From assembly GCA_002428325.1 (NCBI GenBank), contig DIVR01000074.1, forward strand, positions 1-44,162: a stretch of DNA of 44,162 nt. Reading direction: 5' to 3'. Positions 33,151-42,176 of this stretch are shown here, piece by piece. Under the pieces are notes generated by a model. It did not search any database. It saw only the letters and a list, made by a program, of their open reading frames with translations, and was not told the origin of the DNA. Source of the stretch: a bacterium UBP4_UBA6127 (GTDB lineage Bacteria > UBP4 > UBA4092). The translations under genes and the position numbers were made by a program. Each line of letters begins with the position of its first letter. Position 1 is the first letter of the stretch.

Positions 33151-36105
33151 TTACCGAACGCCGGTAACAGCCACTAAGACAGGGCTGGAAACAGTATTCG
33201 CGGAATTCAGGGTAACCGACTCGATTTTCTTGCCGGGCTGAGGATTGGTCCAAACCAGTTCTCTGAGAGCCACATGGTCCCCGGAAGAGGTTTTTGATTT
33301 CCAGGCAATCCGGCCGGATTTCAGGTTATCCGGAGACTGGCCGATCCTTAAATCAGTATAGGCCCAGATATTTCGATTATAGATCAGAGGCATGCCTGAT
33401 TCAGTCCCATCTTCATAACGGATTTTAATATCCCCAATCTGAACATCATCTGTTTCCCGTAATCCTGCGCTCATCAGGAAATGCAATTCCGATGCCTGGG
33501 CCCCTTTCAGGTCCAAGGCCACAAACTGAGGGAATTTCCCTGGAGGATTCAATCTTCCAGATAACAAAATCGCCGCCTTCCCTTGAGAGTTGGCTTTGAC
33601 TTGATAAAGGGTTTCCCCATAGAGATAGGTTCCCATGGGAACGGAGGACATATCCAACTTCGGTCCTCTGCCTATCCATCCGGATAAGGTTGAATTATCC
33701 GATAAAGACCGGTTACAGACATTTTTTATGTCCACCGTAAACCCAGCTCTGGGTTTAAGCAGGGGTTTTTTACCCAGCCAGTTATCAATAAAGACCTGTC
33801 CCACTTCAAAACCCAGGTCATCGACCAAGGTTTCATCTCCCGACCAGGCATAATGAGCTGAGAGAATATAAGACCAGAACTGGGGCCAAGACTCGGTATC
33901 TTCCGTAATCCGGGGAGATAACCCTGCCCAAGTGGTCTGCATGGTTCCCAGAGACTTATTCTTAATACAGGCTAAGGTGAAATTCCTGATATTATCAGCG
34001 GTGTACCAGGTACAGCCAATGGCCTTAAGGCCTTCCTTCTGGAAGATATCCAGAGATTTATAATCTTCCGGTGCTGCCGGGCAATAATGCCAGTCCCCAA
34101 TAGCAAAATAATCAGGGATCCGGGCCCGGGTCTGGGCGGCGGTCTCACAATCAGGGCTGTTGGTCGCATCCGGGGCTTCATCAGGACAAAGATACATATC
34201 ACCCCAAATTATCGGAGTAATATTCTGTTTCTTGAGCCATCCCCCGACTTTATTGATATCATCAAATAAGATATCCCAATCCGATTTGCCGGTCTTCTCG
34301 AAAATATCCTTGCATAAGGGGACCTTTTTATCCTGCCCATAAGTGGTTCCAGCCATCTCCAACTCTGATTCCACAATATTAAAATATTGGGGATGCAACA
34401 GGTCGATGGCTTCCTGATAAATATCAAACAGGAATTTATAAGATTCGGGTTTATCCGGACAATAGGTTAAAGGGTTAGAGGTATCTTCGGCCAATTCCAG
34501 ATTCTGGTTATTGGCAAACATCCAGTTCGTATGCCCAAAAGCGGAGATGCAGGGGCTGATTTCCACCTGGAAATCCCGGCAGGCATCCACTACTTTCTGG
34601 GCTTCGGATTTAGTCATGCCGACTTTCTCGTTGAATATCTCCGGATGACTGTCCCACTGGATGGCTTCACAGCTCCAAAGGACATGGTTGGATTTATAAC
34701 GGGCGATCAGGTCTCTGACGAGTCGGGCCTGTTCATCGCCTCTGTCTTTGGCGGTATAGAAATGGATACAGCGGTAATCCAGGCTGGGATAATCCCTGAT
34801 TTTGGCGCATTTGAAAGAAATACCGGTTGAATTCACTTTCACCAGCTGGACCAGAGACATGATGCCGTTACGAATTCCCATTTCAGTATTGGCTCCCAAG
34901 ATAACCATTCGGGGGGCCACTAATAAGGAATATCCTTCTTTATGGGAAGGAACCGGGATGTGGGATTTACCGCAGAGTTTAGAAGGCTGGCTCCATCGGC
35001 TGGATTCCCCCAGGATAATCGCATTGGGAGTTTTCACCGGGTCGGCCAACTCAGATTGAAAAGCCACTGCATTGACCTGGTACTTATCTTTTAATTCAGT
35101 AATCAAATACTCCACAGCCTTCTGGATTTCCGGGGAGGGATTTTTTCCAATAAAGATTTTGACTGTTCCCGTGAGAGGAAATTCTTCCCGTGTAAACTGG
35201 AGATATTTAGGCTGGGGAATAATATATTTAGGGTCCTGATAGGGGGCCTGGGCATTAGGAACGGCCTGAAGCGGCGCATTTAGAGTGATACCCGGAGCCG
35301 GTAAAGAAGTCACCGCCGGTTTGGCGGGAAATTTAATGGTATATCCATAAGAATATTGTTTACCGGGTTCGATTTTCTTATCCAGGACACCCATCCAAAA
35401 CAGCGGGGGTTTTCCTCTGGCCCACCGGTTTTTCCGATAATCCAGCCAGATGAAATTTTTATCGGGTTGATTGGTTGTGATTTCCACCGGTCCCCAGATA
35501 GAATCCACTTTCATGCGGGTGAAATTGCTGGCCAGGGTGGCTTCATCCATATTACTGATTTCATTACCTTTGGCTTCCAGGGGGATTAAACCTTTAGTGG
35601 TGCCATTGGCATCTTCCAGGGTATAAGGCATACCAATAAAAGGAAGGGCATAAAAATCACCAGCGCACCATTCATAATGGGCCGCCTGGCTTTCGTTGGA
35701 AAAAGTAAATTCCAATGAAGCCGAATAGGAATTATCTTTGGTCAGAACAAATTTTTCAGTCCCATTGGTAGGGCTTTCCTGTCCCTTCTGCCAATGATGG
35801 TGAAGGATAATTTCAATCTTATCCTCAGATTTCTTGATTTCTGCCCGTTTCAGGAAATCCGCATCATAGATATTGCCATAGATATGTCCCGTCCAGCCGG
35901 GTCTCACTATCCAGAAAGCGCTGTCTTTGATGACCGGAGACCCGAAAACACTGAGACGCACCCCATTATTCACATCATAATGGAATACTAAATCACCAAT
36001 TTTCTCATTGATTTGGGTGGGAGCCTCTTCAGCGGCCAGAGAGTAGGAAAAAAGAAGAAATACAGATAGGGCTAGAACATAACAAGACCATCGAAAATAC
36101 TTCAT
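33151..36105 (-). CDS. Secreted GH20-like (beta-N-acetylhexosaminidase-related) multidomain protein
   Basis: The 984-residue protein has a signal peptide (about 1-24). It has an N-terminal beta-sandwich (about 35-260), a GH20 'domain 2' (about 290-435: PKYLQF, ILGESSR, GYSLLVAPRMVILGANTEMGIRNGIMSLVQL), a TIM barrel (about 440-745) starting with KIRDYPSLDYR, and a C-terminal beta domain (about 775-984). The domain order is that of exo-hexosaminidases, and SAFGHTNWM and IIWGDMYL fit barrel strands. At the strand where GH20 has HxGxDE, this protein reads YFNIVESELEMAG, so the usual Asp-Glu pair is absent or replaced by Glu residues. It may use another substrate or be a related family. The start ATG 36105 follows GAGGTG with 8-nt spacing. 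A TATAAT lies at about 36138-36143. Confidence 0.72.
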   Translation of the reverse strand: MKYFRWSCYVLALSVFLLFSYSLAAEEAPTQINEKIGDLVFHYDVNNGVRLSVFGSPVIKDSAFWIVRPGWTGHIYGNIYDADFLKRAEIKKSEDKIEIILHHHWQKGQESPTNGTEKFVLTKDNSYSASLEFTFSNESQAAHYEWCAGDFYALPFIGMPYTLEDANGTTKGLIPLEAKGNEISNMDEATLASNFTRMKVDSIWGPVEITTNQPDKNFIWLDYRKNRWARGKPPLFWMGVLDKKIEPGKQYSYGYTIKFPAKPAVTSLPAPGITLNAPLQAVPNAQAPYQDPKYIIPQPKYLQFTREEFPLTGTVKIFIGKNPSPEIQKAVEYLITELKDKYQVNAVAFQSELADPVKTPNAIILGESSRWSQPSKLCGKSHIPVPSHKEGYSLLVAPRMVILGANTEMGIRNGIMSLVQLVKVNSTGISFKCAKIRDYPSLDYRCIHFYTAKDRGDEQARLVRDLIARYKSNHVLWSCEAIQWDSHPEIFNEKVGMTKSEAQKVVDACRDFQVEISPCISAFGHTNWMFANNQNLELAEDTSNPLTYCPDKPESYKFLFDIYQEAIDLLHPQYFNIVESELEMAGTTYGQDKKVPLCKDIFEKTGKSDWDILFDDINKVGGWLKKQNITPIIWGDMYLCPDEAPDATNSPDCETAAQTRARIPDYFAIGDWHYCPAAPEDYKSLDIFQKEGLKAIGCTWYTADNIRNFTLACIKNKSLGTMQTTWAGLSPRITEDTESWPQFWSYILSAHYAWSGDETLVDDLGFEVGQVFIDNWLGKKPLLKPRAGFTVDIKNVCNRSLSDNSTLSGWIGRGPKLDMSSVPMGTYLYGETLYQVKANSQGKAAILLSGRLNPPGKFPQFVALDLKGAQASELHFLMSAGLRETDDVQIGDIKIRYEDGTESGMPLIYNRNIWAYTDLRIGQSPDNLKSGRIAWKSKTSSGDHVALRELVWTNPQPGKKIESVTLNSANTVSSPVLVAVTGVR

Positions 36106-36277
36106 CAGAGCCACACCTCTTTTTAAAATTTTATTTCATTATACAGTAATTAGAGTCCGAATTGGCCTAAACTGAGCAACTGTATTCTTTAGAAGAAAAG
36201 ATGAAAACGACCAGGAAGTAAGAAAATAAGTATTTATTACTTTAAAACAAAGAAATAACTACTTTTCTGCTGTCATA

Positions 36278-37200
36278 TTACTTCAGATACAGAATAGCCG
36301 CCTTTTGCCCTGTATTTGAGTATCTGCTGTGCAAGATATAAGCTATTTTATTACCGTCGGGTGAATATTCCGGATGATAGATTGCAGAATCTTTGGGGGC
36401 TGACAAAACCTTGGTTTGTTTATTCTGGAGATTGGTAGCAATTAATGGAAAATTATCTTTTATATTTGTGAAAACAATCATTTTATTATCTTTCGAGATG
36501 GATGGATCCTTATTCCATTTTTCATATTTACTTGTTTCAATTCTATTGACCCTCCCGGATTTCAAGTCATACCGATACAGGCAATAGAGGTCAAGCTGAC
36601 CGCTTTTTTTATCAGCAGCCACGAAAGCTAACCAACTGGCGTCAGGTGACCAGGCTAATTGAACATAAAAAAAGTCGGTTGTCATTATGGTGGTTGTCTG
36701 GTTGGTTTTTACATCAAAAAGATAGATGGGATTAGAAATACCGGTACCCTTTGAATAGCATATTTTATCTAACTGGGGGCTTATGGACGCTCCATAATAT
36801 TGATTTCCGGCAGTAAATAACTCGGGTTTCCCGGGATGGAGGATATTGATTTTCCATAGAGTGGTTTCCTCTATTTTCTTTTCCCCATTTTTATAAGAAT
36901 AAAACTGGGTAAAAATCAATTCCTGCTTAATGGAATCATACCCGATAGGGGTCAGTAAAATATCTTTATCTCCTGGTACACTATAAAGTATCTTTAGTTT
37001 ATCTGTTGAATTTATGGATAAAAGAGTTAAGTTTGTCTTTGAACCTATCGCTATATGGTTGTTATCAACCCACCATACGGAAGAACAACTATCAGGACTG
37101 TTTTTAAGTAAATAGATTTTATTACTGTCCGAATTAACAACACATCCCCATTAGAGTCCAAGGATTATTAATAAAGTAATTAAAAAGATTTTTTTGCCAT
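36278..37200 (-). pseudogene. Disrupted lipoprotein with beta-propeller (WD40/TolB-like) repeats
   Basis: A continuous coding-type frame from 37150 to 36278 encodes beta-propeller repeats (GASISPQLDKICYSK, QLAWSPDASWLAFVAADK, PSISKDNKMIVFTNI, PEYSPDGNKIAYILHS). Upstream, the DNA still encodes a lipoprotein signal (KKIFLITLLIILGL, then WGC), but with two lesions. The ATG at 37200 is one base out of frame at a run of seven A (37195-37189); eight A would restore it. An in-frame TAA (37153-37151) also sits exactly before the lipobox W-G-C, probably once a Leu codon. The longest intact product would have to start at an internal TTG (36919) without an export signal. It is probably inactive. Related in kind to the neighbouring exported propeller proteins but not close in sequence. 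Confidence 0.7.
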
Positions 37201-37261
37201 TTGTTTACCCTTGGTAGATAACAGGTATCTGCCTTGTTTTCAATTGTTTTGATAAGAGTTG

Positions 37262-37348
37262 CTAAATAATCTTGTCAGCCAAAAAGTTATGGCTGGTAAG
37301 AACAGATAAAAGGATAACAGATATCAAAAGAATTCTTCGGCTTTTCAT
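37262..37348 (-). pseudogene. Signal-peptide remnant of a further propeller-family gene
   Basis: ATG 37348 with an AGGGTGAT ribosome site opens 28 codons (KSRRILLISVILLSVLTSH..LADK) and stops at TAG 37262. The sequence matches the signal peptides and start of the mature part of the propeller genes at 37384-38628 and 42370-43620 (LLISLILLS...SADKYF). It is therefore the 5' end of another copy whose body has been deleted. It follows the propeller gene by only about 36 bp, with the same hairpin between. Confidence 0.75.
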
Positions 37349-37359
37349 GATCATATCAC

Positions 37360-37452
37360 CCTGAATAAAAAGGATTCAGGATATTAATATTCATTGGTCG
37401 CCAATATTACATTTTTCTGTCCCGAAGGGATGTGGTATCTATATAAATAATT
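37360..37452 (-). repeat. Duplicated block: hairpin plus 3' end of propeller gene, copy 1
   Basis: CCTGAAT-N7-ATTCAGG hairpin followed by the identical last roughly 70 bp of the propeller coding sequence. The same block is present at 42346-42438. It marks the border where the two copies diverge: remnant propeller start here, IS3-type end there. Confidence 0.85.
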
Positions 37453-38628
37453 GGTATAGGTTCTGTCCTTATTTTCTGTCGAGGCCCAATAATACAAGTC
37501 TTCTGAGGTATCAGAGAAAATATGGATATTTATTTGCTCATCGCTTTTTTCTATGCATTTTAAAGAGTTATCTTGGAGATTTATCAGGTAGAGCGTTTTT
37601 GGAAGAGATACTCCCAAATATTGCCCATTGGGAGATAATAACCATGTTTGATGATAATTCTCATCAATCCAATAGGTATAAGATAAGAACCATTTTAGAA
37701 TTATCTCCGGTTTATGCTTGCCTGGTTTCCATTTTTCTATCCAGAAGTCGCCGTTATAGATATCTGGTGTTGGAACTTCATAATTTTGTCTTATGAAATA
37801 GAAACAGGAATCAGCGGCAAAGGCTTTCCAGACATGGGTGGTAGTCAAATCCCATAGGTTGGTTTCATTGGTTATTTTCCCGGTTAGGATATTGGAACGA
37901 TAGATGCCTTTTATCACATACCCATAATCATCATCATTCACACTGACGCCAATATCTTCGGGCCAGGGTGCTTTGGGTCCATAATAGATGTGCTTTATTT
38001 CAGGGGGAGCCATATTCCTCCGGCAGTTCTCGGGGATTTCCAGAAGTTTCACTGTAAAGAAATAGACATTCTCCGGATGTTTAATATCGTTAAAGATGTT
38101 TTTAGTCAGGGTGTTTTCATTGGGGGGAGAAATGAGGGTTATGTTATTTGTTTGAATATCAACTGAATAGATTTTTAAGGGATTATTCTTGTTGAATTCT
38201 AACCTTTCTTTACAATAATAATATGAACGATAAAGACCCACTGGTGCTTTTCCCTTATTCGGCAATTGGGTTTGTACAAAAACATGCCGGTTGTCATACG
38301 ACCATTCGATACTTAGGCTGTCTTGGGATTCCCAAAGACATTTGGTTTTATTTCTGTTGGTCAAATCATAAACTACCAATCGATAGTTTTTATATTTTGT
38401 TGTAATGTCGCCCATATCTGTCAGATCTTTTCCATAGACAACGGCTAATTTTGTGCAATCAGGAGATAGCTTGTAAGCATCTTGTTCCCACTCGGTCTCC
38501 GCTTCGATTTCAACTATCTTGATGGGAGCTACTTTATCAGGAATAAAATACTTGTCAGCCGAAAAGGCATGGCTGATAAGAAAAGATAACAGAATAAGGG
38601 ATATCAAAATAATTGTTTTAGTTTTCAT
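37384..38628 (-). CDS. Exported beta-propeller-like protein (copy C), candidate orphan immunity protein
   Basis: The 414-residue protein has a signal peptide (MKTKTIILISLILLSFLISHAFS, about 1-23). Its strand repeats have a propeller/PD40 appearance: YKLSPDCTKLAVVYG, IEWSYDNRHVFVQTQL, TWLLSPNGQYLGVSL, HIFSDTSEDLYYW. The centre holds the family mark LEIPENCRRNMAPPEIKHIYYGPKAPWPEDIGVS. It is nearly identical to the copy at 42370-43620 over about the first 230 residues and again over the last 20. It differs strongly between about residues 240 and 370. It is not next to an RHS tip itself but directly downstream of copy B, so it looks like an orphan copy. The start at 38628 is preceded by GAGTGAT; the frame extends to 38673 without export-signal logic. 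Family unnamed to me. Confidence 0.75.
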   Translation of the reverse strand: MKTKTIILISLILLSFLISHAFSADKYFIPDKVAPIKIVEIEAETEWEQDAYKLSPDCTKLAVVYGKDLTDMGDITTKYKNYRLVVYDLTNRNKTKCLWESQDSLSIEWSYDNRHVFVQTQLPNKGKAPVGLYRSYYYCKERLEFNKNNPLKIYSVDIQTNNITLISPPNENTLTKNIFNDIKHPENVYFFTVKLLEIPENCRRNMAPPEIKHIYYGPKAPWPEDIGVSVNDDDYGYVIKGIYRSNILTGKITNETNLWDLTTTHVWKAFAADSCFYFIRQNYEVPTPDIYNGDFWIEKWKPGKHKPEIILKWFLSYTYWIDENYHQTWLLSPNGQYLGVSLPKTLYLINLQDNSLKCIEKSDEQINIHIFSDTSEDLYYWASTENKDRTYTNYLYRYHIPSGQKNVILATNEY

Positions 38629-38679
38629 GAGTATATCACTCGGATTGTTTTTATGATTATCACTAGAGTTCATTGAATA

Positions 38680-39960
38680 TCAATGAATAATCCTTTTCTC
38701 TTTGTATACGATCCTATGGGTTTCATGAGGAATATTGTATTTGTGCAAATAATAATAATATGTACCTTTCCCTCTGTATGATTTAGTCCAATAAAACAAA
38801 TTATTTGAATCACCAGAAAAAGCATAAGTGCTTATTGCCCAATCGTTTTTTCTTATGCATCTAACTGATTTGTTTCTCGTATTGATTATGTATAATAAAT
38901 CTCCTTGCGAAATACCGATATATTGTCCATTGGAAGAAAGTGTCCAGGGGGCATTGTCGCTATTGTTAAAGTGCGATCTCTGCTCCCACTTTAAAAACAT
39001 CTCCGGAACTGTTTTATTTTGTTCCCATTTATTTATTCTGAAATATCTATCATATAGCCCCCCGCTTCTGGGGATTTCTATATCATCTTCCTGCAGGATA
39101 TAGAAACATGAATTAACGACAAAAGCTTTTCTAAAATGGGTTGTCATAAATCCCCATAAATCAGTCTCATCGGTTATTTGCCCGGTAAGGATATTGGAAC
39201 GATAGATACCTTTTATCACATACCCATAGGGATCATCCTTCGCACTGACCCCAATATCCTCGGGCCAGGGAGCTTTGGGGCCATAATAGATATGTTTTAT
39301 CTCCGGGGGTGCCATATACCTCCGGCAATTCTCAGGGATTTCCAGAAAATCAACGGTAAAGAAATAGACATTTTCCGGATGTTTAATATCATTGAAAATA
39401 TAAGAATAAAGAGTATCTTTATCTGTGGGTGAGATAAGTATTGTTTCATTGGTCTGGATATCCAATAAATAGATCCTGAGAGTGTTATTCTTATCAAAAT
39501 CAACTCTCTCCTGGCAATACAGTTCATGAAAAAGAGCTTCCGGTTTCTTGCCTCCATTAGGAAGTTGGGTTTGGATTAGGATATGCCGGTTGTCATAAGA
39601 CCATTCAACATGAAAGTCGTCTTGAGATTCCCAAATTTGTCTAGAGACTGTCGTATCAATTAAGTCATAAAGTATTAAACAATAGTCTCGGTAAAAATCC
39701 GGGTGAATATTGGTAGTTCCCTTTACATAAGTAACCAGTAATTTAGTCCTATCGGGTGATAACGCCCAATCATAATCATAGCCTGATAAAGACCAACCAT
39801 CGGGGGGGAGAATCTTCCGGATAGGTTTGTTTTTCTCTATTACTATTAAAGGCCTTTCATCGGAATTTCCATCAGGATTTCCGATAAATAAAATATCTTT
39901 GGCATGGCAGATAATAATGAATAAGCAAAAGACCCCCATGAATAATAGCTTTGTTTTCAT
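38680..39960 (-). CDS. Exported beta-propeller-like protein (copy B), candidate immunity protein of the adjacent RHS tip
   Basis: The 426-residue protein has a signal peptide (KTKLLFMGVFCLFIIICHA). It has the same propeller-like layout and central mark (HPENVYFFTVDFLEIPENCRRYMAPPEIKHIYYGP in parts) as its paralogues, but is more diverged at both ends. ATG 39960 lies 11 bp after the stop of the RHS tip gene; the frame also has an ATG at 39981 that would overlap that gene. Tight coupling directly downstream of a toxin-like C-terminal domain is the classic place of an immunity gene. The signal peptide implies protection in the periplasm or at the membrane face. The role is inferred from position only; a general propeller scaffold could equally bind sugar or protein. 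Confidence 0.7.
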   Translation of the reverse strand: MKTKLLFMGVFCLFIIICHAKDILFIGNPDGNSDERPLIVIEKNKPIRKILPPDGWSLSGYDYDWALSPDRTKLLVTYVKGTTNIHPDFYRDYCLILYDLIDTTVSRQIWESQDDFHVEWSYDNRHILIQTQLPNGGKKPEALFHELYCQERVDFDKNNTLRIYLLDIQTNETILISPTDKDTLYSYIFNDIKHPENVYFFTVDFLEIPENCRRYMAPPEIKHIYYGPKAPWPEDIGVSAKDDPYGYVIKGIYRSNILTGQITDETDLWGFMTTHFRKAFVVNSCFYILQEDDIEIPRSGGLYDRYFRINKWEQNKTVPEMFLKWEQRSHFNNSDNAPWTLSSNGQYIGISQGDLLYIINTRNKSVRCIRKNDWAISTYAFSGDSNNLFYWTKSYRGKGTYYYYLHKYNIPHETHRIVYKEKRIIH

Positions 39961-39971
39961 CTTTTGCCCCC

Positions 39972-40790
39972 TTATTTCCATGTTACTGGAAATATTCCTA
40001 TTGGAGATTTCATTTTATCTTTTGATGGTCCGTGTTTATAATCAGGCTTTTTATGCTCCGCACCTTGATATCCTGCACAACTCCTAGCATGCCCAGGTTT
40101 ATCAATCATACCGATATGTCCACCTCCAGGATTAGGATCTTTCTCGGTTGGGTGAATACATCGGTTACAAAATTCAGAATTTGTATCATATTGCCAACAT
40201 AAGATATCTCCAGCTTTTCCATCGGTACCACCTTTTGGAAATGGTTCCATATCTCCATAAGAAGGTCCCTTTCCATTTTTATCTTTCATGTTATCAATAA
40301 CACATCTAACCCATTTGCAACAACTTGAGTTTTTGTCACATTTGCATTTTTCTGCTGCTTGTTCTGGAGTTGTTTCTTTTAGGCCTGTAGGATCTATCAT
40401 TCCCAAGGGATTATTTTGAGCATAATAATAAAAATTAATAGATGGGATAATATCTTTGCTAATAAATCTCCCTATTTCCGGGTCATACCAACGGGCATAG
40501 AAATAATAAAGGCCTGTGTCAGAATCAATTTCCTTAGTGGTCAGATGATAGTTGTTATCAGCGTTGCCTATAGTCTGAATGACATTCCCAAACCCTTCCT
40601 GGCAGTAGCTGGCGATAGTATCCCCGCTGGCATTGGAATTCATTAAGACATTACCGATAGGGTCATAATGGTAGAAAAGGTCTGTTCCATTGGAGAGATG
40701 GTCGGAAATAATATGTCCCACAACCCCAGAACTCAGGGTATAAGAGTCGCTAGTTTGCCAATTTCCATTGGAAACCTTGGTTTGTTCCAT
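39972..40790 (-). CDS. 5'-truncated RHS/YD-repeat protein with Cys/His-rich C-terminal tip (tip A')
   Basis: RHS core sequence is clear: YHYDPIGNVLMNSNASGD, GLYYFYARWYDPEIGRFISKD and the NPLGMIDPTG end of the core, after which the variable tip begins. Homology extends upstream of the ATG to 40895 (GNRFQRIHYDEDGKIDYQT, a YD-type repeat) without any start, so this is the tail of a once longer RHS gene. The roughly 135-residue tip has CKC...CCKWVRC, DNMKDKNGKGPSYGDMEP, GKAGDILCW, CNRCIHPT and DPNPGGGHIGMI. GDxLxW...GHIGxI is the strand pair of NlpC/P60 and CHAP peptidases; a Cys in CCKWVRC and the GGGHIG His could be the catalytic pair. Peptidoglycan hydrolase or amidase is my best guess, at low confidence. 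Confidence 0.75.
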   Translation of the reverse strand: MEQTKVSNGNWQTSDSYTLSSGVVGHIISDHLSNGTDLFYHYDPIGNVLMNSNASGDTIASYCQEGFGNVIQTIGNADNNYHLTTKEIDSDTGLYYFYARWYDPEIGRFISKDIIPSINFYYYAQNNPLGMIDPTGLKETTPEQAAEKCKCDKNSSCCKWVRCVIDNMKDKNGKGPSYGDMEPFPKGGTDGKAGDILCWQYDTNSEFCNRCIHPTEKDPNPGGGHIGMIDKPGHARSCAGYQGAEHKKPDYKHGPSKDKMKSPIGIFPVTWK

Positions 40791-40903
40791 TAATATATTT
40801 ATCCCATCAAAATAATGCCTGGTTTGATAATCTATTTTTCCATCTTCATCATAATGGATTCTTTGAAACCTATTTCCAAAGGGTTGGTGTCCACTTTATA
40901 TAT

Positions 40904-41557
40904 TTAATTGAGATGTATTAAATACCTGATAAACAAAATTCCCCAAACTATCATTTGGTTCAATATAAAACCTAAAAGCATTATTAATAATGAATATTGA
41001 TAATAATTATTATATTTTTCATATTTTTGCCAATAATCAGGCACCTCCCCTTTTTCCATAAAATATTTTACAATCGTATGTCTATTATTCTGCAAGTTAG
41101 AAAATATACTATATTTTCTTAAATAAGCTATTTTATTCAATTCAATATTATTATTTAAATTTATCAACACTTTTATAGAAAAATATGTCATAAACAACAA
41201 GCAACTTAACCAACATAACCAGCTAATAACAGATATTGCCATGAACTTTATGGATAAATGAAAATACACTACAACTAAATCGTTATGGGATAAACCTGTC
41301 CAATAACCCAACTCCATAAAAATGACTGGAATACCATAATAAATAATCTCTTTATTAAATAATTTCTCGTAGGAAATGATGTATTCTTTTTTTATCATGT
41401 ACAGTGCAACGTAGAGCAATCCTATTGAACTCATCATAAGGACAGGATGTGGATACGGTGCATTTACAAACAACCATAATGTTATTAATAAAATAAAAAC
41501 AATATATAGTAAATAAAATACCAAGTCATTCAAATGTTTATTGTTTACACGATTCAA
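40904..41557 (-). CDS. Multi-span membrane protein, candidate immunity protein for tip B
   Basis: The product is about 217 residues, very AT-rich in codons and hydrophobic, with about five to six membrane segments: LVFYLLYIVFILLITLWLFV, LMMSSIGLLYVALYMI, IIYYGIPVIFMELGYWTGL, a long AISVISWLCWLSCLLFMTYF region, and MLLGFILNQMIVWGILF near the C-terminus. A charged loop (about 145-185) lies between the last two. I chose TTG 41557 because AGGGG lies six nt before it; an ATG at 41596 has no ribosome site. Either start lies inside the end of the upstream RHS tip B gene (overlap 20 or 59 bp), implying coupled translation. No family is recognised. Position and membrane nature suggest immunity against a membrane-active tip. 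Confidence 0.65.
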   Translation of the reverse strand: MNRVNNKHLNDLVFYLLYIVFILLITLWLFVNAPYPHPVLMMSSIGLLYVALYMIKKEYIISYEKLFNKEIIYYGIPVIFMELGYWTGLSHNDLVVVYFHLSIKFMAISVISWLCWLSCLLFMTYFSIKVLINLNNNIELNKIAYLRKYSIFSNLQNNRHTIVKYFMEKGEVPDYWQKYEKYNNYYQYSLLIMLLGFILNQMIVWGILFIRYLIHLN

Positions 41558-42176
41558 TTTTAGCCCCTGCTCTATCAGAATTAGGGTTACATGCATGTTT
41601 TACAGTTGTTTTATTAGTTGTTAGTGGATTACAACACGAGGGATTCACTTTGCAAAAACATTTGTACTTATTTTCACACTCGGTACTTAAATCTCCTCCG
41701 GGTACACTCCCACCAATATAATCGTCAAAAGCTTGTTCACACACCCACACTGTATGCCCGAAATAAAAAATAGCATAACCTATAGCCGCTCCTCCAATAA
41801 TTGCTCCTCCAATAAATATTCCTCCCACAACTCTTCCATCAGGGTCTACATAAATCAATGGACTATTTCTCACATAAACATATCGGTTGATATCTCTCAG
41901 CGGATCTTTACTGATAAATCTTCCTATTTCCGGGTCATACCAACGAGCAAAGAAATAATAAAGGCCTGTATCAGAATCAATTTCCTTAGTGGTCAGATGA
42001 TAGTTGTTATCAGCGCTGCCTACAATCTGAATGACATTCCCAAATCCTTCCTGGCAGTAGCTGGCGATAGTATCCCCGCTGGCATTGGAAATCATTAAGA
42101 CATTACCGATAGGGTCATAATGATAGAAAAGGTCTGTGCCATTGGGCAATCTGGTTGGGATGGACCCGATATTCAC
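41538..42176 (-). CDS. Displaced RHS core fragment with Gly-rich/Cys-rich tip (tip B)
   Basis: From about 42145 downward the sequence is RHS core (NGTDLFYHYDPIGNVLMISNAS, ARWYDPEIGRFISKDPL in parts), nearly identical in DNA to the 39972-40790 copy. After NSPLIYVDPDG the tip differs entirely: a Gly/Ala-rich hydrophobic stretch (GGIFIGGAIIGGAAIGYAIFYF) and a Cys-rich tail (CENKYKCFCKVNPSCC). This could be a membrane-inserting effector. The first ten or so residues of the frame come from an out-of-phase transposase remnant, so the cassette has no native start. It is either silent, waiting to recombine with an intact RHS gene, or expressed from read-through. Confidence 0.7.
   Translation of the reverse strand: MNIGSIPTRLPNGTDLFYHYDPIGNVLMISNASGDTIASYCQEGFGNVIQIVGSADNNYHLTTKEIDSDTGLYYFFARWYDPEIGRFISKDPLRDINRYVYVRNSPLIYVDPDGRVVGGIFIGGAIIGGAAIGYAIFYFGHTVWVCEQAFDDYIGGSVPGGDLSTECENKYKCFCKVNPSCCNPLTTNKTTVKHACNPNSDRAGAKIESCKQ

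Noticed and set aside
40880..40898. GTGGACACCAACC near 40885-40897 as a second IS3-type end
   Set aside because: It resembles an IS3 terminus only over about 8 bp and reads in frame with the RHS repeat that follows; evidence is too thin to call an element.
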